The position numbers and the translations under genes were made by a program. Below are positions 7,097 through 14,212 of a DNA stretch of 25,107 bases, piece by piece. Where the stretch lies: the NCBI GenBank assembly GCA_934539245.1, contig CAKTCK010000026.1, positions 1 through 25,107 on the forward strand. Direction: 5' to 3'. The DNA comes from an uncultured Faecalibacterium sp. Its GTDB lineage: Bacteria > Bacillota > Clostridia > Oscillospirales > Ruminococcaceae. The notes under the pieces are model-generated. The model was not told the DNA's origin and did not search any database. It saw nothing but the letters and a program-made list of their open reading frames with translations. Position 1 is the first letter of the stretch. The number at the start of each line of letters is the position of its first letter.

Positions 7097-7897
7097 ATGA
7101 AAACAAAATTGGGTATTGTGGGCTGCGGCTTTCTGGGCAACATCGTGGCTGACGCGTGGAAGAAGGGTCTGCTGCCGGACTACGAGCTGGTAGGCGTGAC
7201 CAGCCGCACCCGTGCTTCGGCCGAAAAGACCGCCGCCAATGTCGGCTGCGCCGTCTGCGAGGATGTGGACGCGCTGCTGGCGCTTGAGCCGGAGTACATC
7301 GTGGAGGCCGCCTCGGTGGAGTCGGTGCGCGCTATGGCGATCCCGGTGCTGAAGCGGGGCGTGAATCTGGTCATTCTGTCCATCGGTGCCTTTGCGGATC
7401 TGGATTTCTACGCACAGGTCAAGGCAGCCGCCGTGGAGGGCGGTGCCAAGGTGCATCTGGCCAGCGGTGCCATCGGCGGCTTTGATGTGCTGCAAACGGT
7501 CACTTTGATGGCACAGGCGCAGGGTCTGCCGGAGAGCGCCGGCATCGAGACCCATACCGGTGCAAAGGGCTTCCGCAACACCCCGGTGTGGGCAGAGCAT
7601 CTGCTGACCGACACCGAAAAGACCACCGTGTTCACCGGCAACGCCAAGCAGGCCATTGCTACCTTCCCCCGCCGGGTGAACGTGGCGGTGGCCACCTCTC
7701 TGGCTACCACCGGTCCCGAGATCACCGGTGTGACCATGCACTCCGTACCCGGCTGGGTGGGCGATGACCACTGCATCACCGCCGAGATCGAGGGCGTAAA
7801 GGCTGTGGTGGATATCTGCTCCTCCACCAGCGCCATTGCGGGCTGGAGCGCCGTCTCCCTGCTGCGCAATCTGGCTTCGCCCGTCTGCTTCTACTGA
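7097..7897 (+). CDS. L-aspartate dehydrogenase-like protein (NadX/DUF108 family)
   Basis: Family members oxidise L-aspartate to iminoaspartate with NAD(P), which can feed quinolinate and NAD synthesis. The 266 residues match the family length. An N-terminal Rossmann fold begins LGIVGCGFLGNIVADAW (5-21). YIVEAASVESVRAM (68-80), ILSIGAFAD (93-101) and SGAIGGFDVL (123-132) are family motifs. The C-terminal half has VFTGNAKQAIATFPRRVNVA (178-197) and a His at 225 in the position of the family's catalytic His. The usual TRKPP after the central strand is altered to THTGAKG, so the substrate may differ. The start has AAAAGGAGTTTAGGATACGGAT before the ATG. It shares an operon with the next gene, 18 bases downstream. 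No quinolinate synthase gene is visible, so a NAD role is only a guess. Confidence 0.78.
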   Translation: MKTKLGIVGCGFLGNIVADAWKKGLLPDYELVGVTSRTRASAEKTAANVGCAVCEDVDALLALEPEYIVEAASVESVRAMAIPVLKRGVNLVILSIGAFADLDFYAQVKAAAVEGGAKVHLASGAIGGFDVLQTVTLMAQAQGLPESAGIETHTGAKGFRNTPVWAEHLLTDTEKTTVFTGNAKQAIATFPRRVNVAVATSLATTGPEITGVTMHSVPGWVGDDHCITAEIEGVKAVVDICSSTSAIAGWSAVSLLRNLASPVCFY

Positions 7898-7915
7898 TAT
7901 AAGGAGGAGTCCGTC

Positions 7916-8812
7916 ATGTTTGAAAAGCTTGTTGCCATTGAGCCGGTCAGCCTGATCCCCTCTGCCGAGGAGGAGCTGCACCGCTATGCCAAGCAGGTGG
8001 TGCTGTACCGGGACGTGCCCGGCAGTGATGCCGAGATGGTGCGCCGCATCGGGGACGCCGATGCCGTGCTGCTGAGCTACACCTCCCGCATGGGCAGGGA
8101 GGTCATTGCGCAGTGCCCCAACATCCGCTATATCGGGATGTGCTGCAGCCTGTACTCTGAGGAGAGCGCCAATGTGGATATCGCCTACGCACGCACCCGG
8201 GGCATCCAGGTGCTGGGCATCCGGGACTACGGCGACCGCGGCGTTGTGGAGTACGTTCTGCACGAGCTGACCGGCCTGCTGCACGGCTTTGGGATGCCCA
8301 TGCTGCGGGACGAGCCGATGGAGATCACCGGCCTGAAGGTGGGCATCGTAGGGCTGGGCGTTTCCGGCCGGATGATCGCCGATGCGCTGCAATTTATGGG
8401 CGCAGAGATCAGCTACTTTGCCCGCAGCGCAAAGCCGGACGCCGAGGCCGCCGGTATGACCTTCAAGCCCCTGCCCCAGCTGCTGGCAGACAGCGAGGTG
8501 GTGTTCACCTGCCTGAACAAGAACGTGCTGCTGCTGGGCGAAAACGAGTTTGCCCAGTTGGGTGCAGGCAAGGTGCTGTTCAACACCTCCATCGGCCCCG
8601 GCTTTGATTCCACTGCGCTGGAAAAGTGGCTTGATCTGCCCGGCACCCATTTCTTCTGCGACACCCGCGCCGCTGCAGGCCCTGTGGCTGAGGACTTCTT
8701 TGCCCGGGAAAACGTGCGCTGCGCCAATGTGTCCGCAGGTCGTACCAAACAGGCATTCGTGCTGCTGAGCAAAAAGGTGCTGGATAACATCCGCACCGCA
8801 CTGGGCGAGTAA
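7916..8812 (+). CDS. D-isomer-specific 2-hydroxyacid dehydrogenase homologue with altered active site
   Basis: The 298 residues follow the D-2-hydroxyacid dehydrogenase plan: a flavodoxin-like substrate half, RYIGMCCSLYSEESANVDIA (71-90), VVEYVLHELTGLLHGF, then the NAD-binding fold KVGIVGLGVSGRMIADALQF (141-160). The catalytic Arg normally in NTARG is replaced: the protein reads NTSIGPGF (223-230) with Ile at 226. The catalytic His of TPHIAG is also absent, since the aligned stretch reads ANVSAGRT (270-277). The protein therefore probably does not run the usual hydride transfer on a 2-hydroxyacid, or uses other residues. AAGGAGGAG lies six bases before the ATG. Translation follows the aspartate dehydrogenase-like gene, so the two may act on the same compound. 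A weak hairpin with TTTTT at about 8815-8840 might end the operon. Confidence 0.8.
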   Translation: MFEKLVAIEPVSLIPSAEEELHRYAKQVVLYRDVPGSDAEMVRRIGDADAVLLSYTSRMGREVIAQCPNIRYIGMCCSLYSEESANVDIAYARTRGIQVLGIRDYGDRGVVEYVLHELTGLLHGFGMPMLRDEPMEITGLKVGIVGLGVSGRMIADALQFMGAEISYFARSAKPDAEAAGMTFKPLPQLLADSEVVFTCLNKNVLLLGENEFAQLGAGKVLFNTSIGPGFDSTALEKWLDLPGTHFFCDTRAAAGPVAEDFFARENVRCANVSAGRTKQAFVLLSKKVLDNIRTALGE

Positions 8813-8840
8813 GCGGTGCATTTTGCGCAGCCTGTTTTTC

Positions 8841-8869
8841 TTGCATCTTTCCCCCGATTGTGGTATGCT
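8841..8869 (+). promoter_or_regulatory. Promoter of the thi operon
   Basis: TTGCAT (8841-8846) and TATGCT (8864-8869) are 17 bases apart with TGG before the -10. The start near 8876 lies just before the riboswitch. Confidence 0.7.
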
Positions 8870-8881
8870 TTCTAGTATAAA

Positions 8882-8969
8882 AAGGGAGCCCGCGCAAAGC
8901 GGGCTGAGAGTGGGCTGCACTGCCCTGACCTGTGACCTGATTTGGATCATGCCAACGTAGGGAGATAGC
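8882..8969 (+). promoter_or_regulatory. TPP riboswitch (THI element)
   Basis: The sequence contains the P2/P3 region GGGCTGAGAGTGGGC with the CUGAGA core and the P4/P5 region ACCTGATTTGGATCATGCCA, then ACGTAGGGA, close to the TPP aptamer consensus. It directly precedes thiD, as expected. It binds thiamine pyrophosphate in the nascent transcript and represses the salvage genes when the cofactor is plentiful. Confidence 0.96.
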
Positions 8970-8978
8970 GCTTTTATC

Positions 8979-9013
8979 TGCGGATATGTCTTTGCGGGCA
9001 TATCCGCATTTTT
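8979..9013 (+). terminator. Terminator stem of the TPP riboswitch expression platform
   Basis: TGCGGATATG (8979-8988) pairs with CATATCCGCA (8999-9008), followed by TTTTT. Its place between aptamer and thiD indicates control by premature transcription termination rather than by hiding the ribosome binding site. Confidence 0.85.
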
Positions 9014-9035
9014 GCTGCAAAGGAGCATTTTATCC

Positions 9036-9836
9036 ATGAAAACTGCATTGACCATTGCCGGCAGTGATTCCAGCGGCGGCGCCGGAATTCAGGCCGATAT
9101 CAAGACCATGACCGCCAACGGCGTGTTTGCCATGAGCGCCATTACCGCCCTGACAGCGCAGAATACTACCGGCGTGACCGCCATTTTTGACACCACGCCG
9201 CAGTTTCTGGCACAGCAGCTCGACGCCGTGTTCACCGACATCTACCCGGATGCGGTGAAGATCGGCATGGTATCCTCTGCCCCGCTCATCGACACCATCG
9301 CCGAGCGGCTGCACTTCTACGGCGCAAAGCATATCGTGGTGGACCCCGTGATGGTGGCTACCTCCGGCGCAAAGCTGCTGCAGGACGATGCCGTGCAGGC
9401 GCTGACCGAAAAGCTGCTGCCGCTGGCTGAGGTACTTACTCCCAACATCCCGGAGGCTGAAATTTTGTCCGGCATGACTATTACAAACGCCGCCGACATG
9501 GAAGCCGCTGCCCGCACCATCAGCGAGCGCTACGGCTGCGCCGTGCTATGCAAGGGCGGTCACCAAATCAATGATGCCGACGACCTTTTGTGGCGCAACG
9601 GCACCGGCAAGTGGTTCAAGGGCAAGCGCATTGCAAACCCTAACACCCACGGCACCGGCTGCACCCTGTCCAGCGCCATCGCCTCCAATCTTGCCAAAGG
9701 GTACGACCTTGACACCGCCGTGGAGCGCGCCAAGGCCTACATCTCCGGCTGCCTGTCCGCCATGCTGGACTTAGGGCACGGCTCCGGGCCCATGGATCAC
9801 ACCTTCAACCTGAAGGGAGATTTTGTCCGTGACTGA
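9036..9836 (+). CDS. thiD: Hydroxymethylpyrimidine/phosphomethylpyrimidine kinase
   Basis: ThiD phosphorylates HMP to HMP-P and then HMP-PP, the pyrimidine half of thiamine. The 266-residue protein is of standard length for the ribokinase-like family. It has TIAGSDSSGGAGIQADIKT near the N-terminus, KIGMVSS, IVVDPVMVATSG, LTPNIPEAEILSG, and the C-terminal anion hole and catalytic loop THGTGCTLSSAIA. The ATG at 9036 is chosen because AAAGGAG is eleven bases upstream; a TTG at 9012 lies inside the terminator tail. It is the first gene under the TPP riboswitch and overlaps tenA by eight bases, so the two are coupled in translation. No thiE, thiC or thiM is visible here; the thiazole branch must be elsewhere or imported. 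Confidence 0.96.
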   Translation: MKTALTIAGSDSSGGAGIQADIKTMTANGVFAMSAITALTAQNTTGVTAIFDTTPQFLAQQLDAVFTDIYPDAVKIGMVSSAPLIDTIAERLHFYGAKHIVVDPVMVATSGAKLLQDDAVQALTEKLLPLAEVLTPNIPEAEILSGMTITNAADMEAAARTISERYGCAVLCKGGHQINDADDLLWRNGTGKWFKGKRIANPNTHGTGCTLSSAIASNLAKGYDLDTAVERAKAYISGCLSAMLDLGHGSGPMDHTFNLKGDFVRD

Positions 9837-10506
9837 CCTGCCCTTTGTTTCGGCGCTGGTGCAAGCCGACCTGCCTGTGTGGGAGCAGTGTTTGCAGACC
9901 GAGTTTCTGCAAAAGATGGAAAATGGCACCCTGCGCGAGGACTGCTTTAAAAGCTACCTTGTGGAGGACAGCCTGTATCTGCGGGAGTATGCCAAAATTT
10001 TTGCTTGGGGCATGACCAAGGCCACCACCATGGCGGCCATGCGCACCTACTATTCCCTGCTGTCCTTCGTGCAGGAGAATGAGGATCTGACCCGGCTGCA
10101 GTATCTGGAGCAGTACGGCCTGCGGGAAGCCGATATCCAGTCCCTGCCCCTGCGGCCGGAGAACCGCGCCTATCTGGACTGCATGATCGACGCCGCCCGC
10201 AACGGCGAGGGCGAAGCCGAGTGCCTGATGGCCTGCCTGCCCTGTATGCTGAGCTACGGCTGGCTGTTCCAGAAACTTTTGCAGCGCTCCCCCGCCGTAA
10301 AGGACACCTACTACGGCGCGCTGGTGCTGGACTACGCCGGCCCCGGCTACGATGCCGCCTGCCGCGCATGGGCAGAACGCGCTGAAGCAGCCTGCACCGG
10401 CCTTTCGCCGGAGCGCGCCGCTCGCTGCCGCGCAATCTTCCGCGCCTGCTCGGAGCACGAGCTGCACTTCTGGGAGATGTGCGCCGCACCCCGGACGGAT
10501 ATTTAA
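9829..10506 (+). CDS. tenA: TenA family thiaminase II / aminopyrimidine aminohydrolase
   Basis: TenA proteins hydrolyse degraded thiamine pyrimidines (amino-HMP) to HMP, which ThiD then phosphorylates. The 225-residue all-helical protein keeps the active-site pattern: SYLVEDSLYL (the Asp and Tyr of the usual QDYLY), LPCMLSYGWL with the nucleophilic Cys, and a C-terminal ELHFWEM with the catalytic Glu. The residue before the conserved Asp is Glu instead of the usual Gln. I place the start at GTG 9829, eight bases after AAGGGAGA, overlapping the thiD stop. The product matches its neighbour thiD and the TPP riboswitch, so the operon salvages thiamine breakdown products rather than making thiamine from scratch. 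Confidence 0.93.
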   Translation: MTDLPFVSALVQADLPVWEQCLQTEFLQKMENGTLREDCFKSYLVEDSLYLREYAKIFAWGMTKATTMAAMRTYYSLLSFVQENEDLTRLQYLEQYGLREADIQSLPLRPENRAYLDCMIDAARNGEGEAECLMACLPCMLSYGWLFQKLLQRSPAVKDTYYGALVLDYAGPGYDAACRAWAERAEAACTGLSPERAARCRAIFRACSEHELHFWEMCAAPRTDI

Positions 10507-10517
10507 GAATAAATATA

Positions 10518-10553
10518 GAGAACCCGGAAGGTCCACAGACCTTCCGGGTTCTC
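10518..10553. terminator. Bidirectional terminator between tenA and the decarboxylase gene
   Basis: GAGAACCCGGAAGGTC (10518-10533) pairs perfectly with 10538-10553 around a CACA loop, followed by TTCTTGT on the plus strand. Both flanking genes converge on it. The stem is nearly the same as that at 14417-14451. Confidence 0.85.
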
Positions 10554-10567
10554 TTCTTGTAAAATCT

Positions 10568-11986
10568 TTATCGCAGCACCGAGAGTTCCTCGATGCCGTA
10601 GCGCTGCATCAGGGCGATGGCCGCCGGGGTGATCTCCTCGCCGCTGACCGCCACAGGGATAGCGGGCGGGCAGGACACCGTAGGCATGGCACACACCCGT
10701 CCCAGTGCCTTATGCACCGGGACGCGCACCTGTGCGCCCAGCACCGCCTGCCGGATGGTGCAGCACTGCACCGCCTGCTGCTGCAAGGCGGCAAACTCCC
10801 CTGCCCGGTTCTCCGGGCGGAGTAGCCCGGCGGGCACGGCAGCCAGAAGCTGTTCCAGCGCGGTTTGCAGGCGTTCAAAGTCCTGCGGCGGGTTCTCCGG
10901 GGTGAACATCAGTACCACATAGCGGGGGTCGGCGTACTCGCACTCCAGCTTTGCGCTGCGTAGGGCTTCGGCCAACGCCGTGCCGGTGCAGCCAAGGGCG
11001 GCGGCGTCCAGCGTAAGCTTCATCGGCTCCTGCTGCGCCCCGGCAACTGCCAGCGGCACCGGGCACTGCCGCACCTCTGCGGCCTTGTTCAGGCTGTTGC
11101 GCAGACCTTCCAGCGCCGTGCAGCACTGTGCCAGCCGCCGGGGGTAATCCCCTGCCAGCACCGCGTTGCACACGTCCAGCGATTGCAGAATGAGGTAAGA
11201 GGGGCTGGTCGAGCCGAACAGTGCCAGCGCCCCCCGCACAGCCGCTTCGTCCTGCACAGGGGCATCGTGCGCCAGATGCAGATACGCGCCGCCGGTGACC
11301 ACCGGCAGAGTCTTGTGGGCAGAGTCGCAGCACATGGCCGCGCCCTGCGCGATGGGATGGCAGTTTTGCGGCAGAAAGCGCAGATAGGCCCCATGGGCGT
11401 TATCCACCAGCAAAGGCACGCCCTGCGCCCGGCAGACAGCGGCCAGCGCCGGGATGTCCTGCACCCCGCCCAGATAATCCGGGCTGGTGACGTACACGCC
11501 AAAGGGGGTGTTGCCCTGCTGCGCCAGCGCGTGCAAAGTCCCGGCCAGCGCTTCGGCTGTGACCGGGCAGCTGCACAGCGCACCCTCTGCCTGCGCAGAC
11601 GGCCAAAGCCAGCGGATGTCAAAATCCAGCAGCGCCGCCGCGTACAGCAGCGCCTTGTGGGCGTTGCGGGCAGCCAGCAGCACCGGGCGCCTGCCGTTTT
11701 GCGGTGCGCCTTGCAGCGCCAGAAACAGCATGGCGCGGATGCACTGGGACGAGCCCTCGGTGCTGTAATAACTGTGTGCCGTGCCAAACAGCCGTGTGGC
11801 GTTGGCTTCGCTTTCGGCAATAATGCCCTCCGGCGCGTAAAGCTCGTCTGCGCCGCAGATCTCAGTGATATCCAGCGGTTCAAAGCCTAAAAGGCTCTGT
11901 CCCTTGTGGCCGGGCATGTGCAGCCGGGCGGTGCCGGACTGTGCATAGCTGCGCACAAAATCCACGATGGGGGTGGTCATGCTCAT
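10568..11986 (-). CDS. Orn/Lys/Arg decarboxylase-fold PLP enzyme (YaaO-like)
   Basis: The 472-residue protein belongs to the short (about 480 residue) form of the Orn/Lys/Arg decarboxylase family, lacking the N-terminal regulatory wing of large enzymes. It has LHMPGHKG (22-29), ADELYAPEG, YYSTEGSSQ (73-81), VTSPDYLGG, VDNAHGAYL with the cofactor-facing Asp195 and His198, and DSAHKTLPVVTGGAYLH, where Lys225 should bind PLP. The substrate cannot be read off; in Bacillus relatives it is also unsettled. The ATG at 11986 overlaps the scfB stop as ATGA and has no clear ribosome binding site of its own, so it is probably translated by coupling to the SCIFF maturase. In Bacillus, yaaO and yaaL share a neighbourhood, and a YaaL-like gene lies at 13769 here. 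Confidence 0.88.
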   Translation of the reverse strand: MSMTTPIVDFVRSYAQSGTARLHMPGHKGQSLLGFEPLDITEICGADELYAPEGIIAESEANATRLFGTAHSYYSTEGSSQCIRAMLFLALQGAPQNGRRPVLLAARNAHKALLYAAALLDFDIRWLWPSAQAEGALCSCPVTAEALAGTLHALAQQGNTPFGVYVTSPDYLGGVQDIPALAAVCRAQGVPLLVDNAHGAYLRFLPQNCHPIAQGAAMCCDSAHKTLPVVTGGAYLHLAHDAPVQDEAAVRGALALFGSTSPSYLILQSLDVCNAVLAGDYPRRLAQCCTALEGLRNSLNKAAEVRQCPVPLAVAGAQQEPMKLTLDAAALGCTGTALAEALRSAKLECEYADPRYVVLMFTPENPPQDFERLQTALEQLLAAVPAGLLRPENRAGEFAALQQQAVQCCTIRQAVLGAQVRVPVHKALGRVCAMPTVSCPPAIPVAVSGEEITPAAIALMQRYGIEELSVLR

Positions 11987-13434
11987 TCGCAGGCTTCGCC
12001 GTCAGCGCAGGCGTTGCAGGTAGAGCCCAACTCAATGGGCACCTCAATGCCCTTGGCTGCCAGTTCCTGATTTTCTGCAACCTTGATCATGATGGCGCAC
12101 TCCATGCGCTTTTTGAACAGCTCGCAGCCGTACTCGTACACGCCGGTAATGCTGCCGGTGGCATGGTAGGAGTTGGCAGCGCAGCCGCCGGAGCAGTACA
12201 ACTTTGCCCAGCAATCCTGACACTCCTTGCGGGCGTAGGCGTTGCAGTGCTTGAACTCATCCCGCACGGCGGTGTTGGTAACACCCTTCCAGATATCGCC
12301 CAGCAGGTACTTGGGGTCGCCCACGAACTGGTGGCAGGGGTACAAGTCGCCCCAGGGGGTAACCGCCATGTACTCGGTGCCGGAGCCGCAGCCGGAGATG
12401 CGCTTATAGATGCAGGGGCCGCCGGTCAGATCGATCATGTAGTGGTAGAAAGTAAAACCTCTGCCCTCGCGGTCGCGCTTGATCATCTCCTTGGCAAGGA
12501 TCTCGTACTGCTCCTTCAGGATGGGCAGGTCGGCCTCGGTCAGGGCACTGGGGTCGCTGGGGTCGCAGACCACCGGCTCCATGCTCAGCTCGGTAAAGCC
12601 AAGGTCTGCCATGTGGAAGATATCGTTGGTGAAGTCGGTGTTATAGTGGGTATAGGTACCGCGCATATAGTAGTTCTTGTCGCCGCGCTTCTTGACGAAC
12701 TCCTGGAACTTGGGCACGATGCGGTCGTAGCTGCCGTTGCCAGCGCAGTCCACGCGGAAGCGGTCGTTGACCTCCTTGCGGCCGTCCAGACTCAGCACCA
12801 CGTTATGGCACTCCTTGTTGCAGAAATCGATGACATCATCATCGATCAGCACGCCGTTGGTGGTCATGGTAAAGCGGAAGTTCTTGTTATGGATCTTTTC
12901 CTGCTCGCGGCAGTAAGCCACCAGCTTTTTGACCATGTCAAAGTTCATCAGCGGCTCGCCGCCAAAGAAGTCCACTTCCAGATTGCGGCGGGTGCCGCTG
13001 TTCTCGATGAGGAAATCCATGGCGCGCTTGCCCACCTCAAAGCTCATCAGGGCGCGGTCGCCGTGGTAGCGCCCCTGCGAAGCAAAGCAGTAAGAGCAGC
13101 TCAGGTTGCAGCTGTGGGCAACGTGCAGGCACAGTGCCTTGACCACAGTGTTGCGGTTCTTGAAGTCGAAAGCCATGTCCTTATAGACATCCGGGCTCCA
13201 CAGCTTGCCGTTTTCCTTCAGGCTGGTCACATCGTCGATGCACTGGCGCAGATCCTCCTCGGTCACGTCCGGGCGGCTGCCGTACTTTGCCAGCATGGCG
13301 GCAACGATCTCGTCTGCGGTATGCTCCGGGTACATGGCGATGACATCGTAGGCCACCTCGTCCACAACATGCACCGAGCCGCTGCAGGTGTCCAGCACGA
13401 TGTTATAACCGTTTAATTGATACTGATGTACCAT
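11983..13434 (-). CDS. scfB: Radical SAM SCIFF peptide maturase (SPASM, thioether-forming)
   Basis: The enzyme uses SAM and iron-sulfur clusters to make Cys-to-alpha-carbon thioether links in the SCIFF peptide ScfA. The 483 residues show an N-terminal PqqD-like peptide recognition domain (about 1-80), then CNLSCSYC (109-116) with the three cluster-binding Cys, FFGGEPLMNF (157-166), and MTTNGVLID. The C-terminal SPASM/Twitch part is rich in Cys: SGCGSGTEY, YPCHQFVG, HCNAYARKECQDCWAKLYC, GGCAAN and YGCELF. I start at ATG 13434, seven bases after GGAG; an upstream ATG at 13446 would include that site. It follows scfA after an intercistronic terminator at 13459-13487 and overlaps the decarboxylase gene by four bases. 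Confidence 0.95.
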   Translation of the reverse strand: MVHQYQLNGYNIVLDTCSGSVHVVDEVAYDVIAMYPEHTADEIVAAMLAKYGSRPDVTEEDLRQCIDDVTSLKENGKLWSPDVYKDMAFDFKNRNTVVKALCLHVAHSCNLSCSYCFASQGRYHGDRALMSFEVGKRAMDFLIENSGTRRNLEVDFFGGEPLMNFDMVKKLVAYCREQEKIHNKNFRFTMTTNGVLIDDDVIDFCNKECHNVVLSLDGRKEVNDRFRVDCAGNGSYDRIVPKFQEFVKKRGDKNYYMRGTYTHYNTDFTNDIFHMADLGFTELSMEPVVCDPSDPSALTEADLPILKEQYEILAKEMIKRDREGRGFTFYHYMIDLTGGPCIYKRISGCGSGTEYMAVTPWGDLYPCHQFVGDPKYLLGDIWKGVTNTAVRDEFKHCNAYARKECQDCWAKLYCSGGCAANSYHATGSITGVYEYGCELFKKRMECAIMIKVAENQELAAKGIEVPIELGSTCNACADGEACE

Positions 13435-13458
13435 TTTACACTCCATTCCAGATTACAC

Positions 13459-13487
13459 AAAAAAATGCCGCCCGGCAAAGGCGGCAT
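13459..13487 (-). terminator. Intercistronic terminator/attenuator between scfA and scfB
   Basis: ATGCCGCC (13465-13472) and GGCGGCAT (13480-13487) form an 8-bp GC-rich stem followed on the minus strand by seven T. It lies 14 bases after the scfA stop and 24 bases before the scfB ATG. With no other promoter visible, partial read-through would give much scfA and less scfB mRNA. Confidence 0.8.
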
Positions 13488-13501
13488 AGGGTTTGCAAAA
13501 A

Positions 13502-13648
13502 TTACTTGTTGCTGTTCTCGCACTGCTGGTTAGCCACGCCGCAGGAGGTCTTGCAGGCGGACTGGCAGGAAGTCTGGCACTCACCGCAGCCACCGGTCTT
13601 AACGCTCTTGGTCAGGTCACGAGTAGCAATAGTCTTGATACGCTCCAT
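13502..13648 (-). CDS. scfA: SCIFF six-cysteine peptide precursor
   Basis: The 48-residue peptide begins MERIKTIATRDLTKS and ends with a Cys-rich part containing GGCGECQTSCQSACKTSC, six Cys within about 23 residues: C21, C24, C28, C32, C36 and C43. This is the signature of the clostridial Six Cysteines in Forty-Five peptide, with the strongly conserved CQSACKTSC core. Its substrate role for the adjacent radical SAM enzyme ScfB is established for the family; the biological role of the mature peptide is not known. The start at 13648 has AGAGAGG eleven bases upstream. A strong promoter at 13720-13748 drives it, and a terminator follows at once. Confidence 0.96.
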   Translation of the reverse strand: MERIKTIATRDLTKSVKTGGCGECQTSCQSACKTSCGVANQQCENSNK

Positions 13649-13719
13649 GATAGAAACCTCTCTAACTCTCAAAAATTTATCGCGCCGGACATAGTTCCGG
13701 TACGCTTTTATCTTGTAAT

Positions 13720-13748
13720 AGGATATCACGCAGCGCGCCTTTTGTCAA
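13720..13748 (-). promoter_or_regulatory. Promoter of the scfA-scfB operon
   Basis: Minus-strand consensus TTGACA (13748-13743) and TATCCT (13725-13720) are 17 bases apart, with TGA before the -10. The start near 13713 gives a leader of about 65 nt with a small CCGGA/TCCGG hairpin at 13682-13700. Confidence 0.75.
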
Positions 13749-13768
13749 GATTTTTTCGCTGACCGTTT

Positions 13769-14056
13769 TCACCCGCCCATGGGCTGGTAGCGGGTAAGCA
13801 CCGTATGCAGCCCCAGTTCCCGGGCGCGCGCCAGTAAGTACCGGTAACGGCACAGCAGCGCCTGCCGCTCGTAGATGCGCTGCTCGATGAGGTCGGTATC
13901 CACCTCCATATCAAACATCATCTCGTTGCGCTTCAAACAGAACAGGCATTCCTTCAGTTCCTCTTCCAGTTCCGGGTGATAGCGCTCGTGCTCGGTGTCC
14001 CGCGGGACGCGGGGCGAAAGCAGGGTCTGGGCGTTTTGTGTGGTACGTTCCGGCAT
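13769..14056 (-). CDS. DUF2508 / YaaL-like small protein
   Basis: The 95 residues are charged and mostly helical. After a variable N-terminus (MPERTTQNAQTLLSPRVPRD), the segment from LEEELKECLFCLKRNEMMFD to IEQRIYERQALLCRYRYLLA resembles Bacillus YaaL (DUF2508), in which two helices are separated by a short acidic link and end in an LLREAK-like motif; here the end is LLARARELGL. No function is known for the family. The start at 14056 is favoured because AAGGAGG ends six bases upstream; the ATG at 14062 abuts that site. The stop lies 20 bases upstream of the scfA promoter, so the two are separate units. The YaaL/YaaO pairing with the decarboxylase gene downstream supports the call. Confidence 0.65.
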   Translation of the reverse strand: MPERTTQNAQTLLSPRVPRDTEHERYHPELEEELKECLFCLKRNEMMFDMEVDTDLIEQRIYERQALLCRYRYLLARARELGLHTVLTRYQPMGG

Positions 14057-14133
14057 AGGCATCCTCCTTCTGGTACTCTGCAAGGTTTTGTACCTTCCAG
14101 TATAGGCGGTGCGGTGCGCAGAACCTGCCGAAA

Positions 14134-14173
14134 CGCAGCAGCGCTCCGGCGCAAATTATCCGGCGCTGCTGCG
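14134..14173. repeat. GC-rich inverted repeat between the DUF2508 gene and tRNA-Gln
   Basis: CGCAGCAGCGC(TC)CGG at 14134-14149 pairs with CCGGCGCTGCTGCG at 14160-14173, a 14-bp stem with a two-base bulge and loop CGCAAATTAT. No T-run follows on either strand, and no gene ends here in either direction. It would lie in the 5' leader of the DUF2508 gene if transcription began further upstream. Confidence 0.7.
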
Positions 14174-14182
14174 GCATTTTCC

Positions 14183-14201
14183 AAAAAAGTACAACTTTTT
14201 T
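14183..14201. repeat. AT-rich perfect inverted repeat
   Basis: AAAAAAGT (14183-14190), ACA, ACTTTTTT (14194-14201) lies twelve bases before the -35 of the tRNA-Gln promoter. It could be an UP-like element or a regulator site. Confidence 0.6.
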
Positions 14202-14212
14202 CAAAATTATGC

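Noticed and set aside
6974..9055. Very long open frame (693 codons) on the minus strand across the dehydrogenase pair and the TPP riboswitch
   Set aside because: It is antisense to two well-matched protein families and to the riboswitch, has a His/Gly/Ala-rich composition typical of reversed GC-rich genes, and shows no motif.
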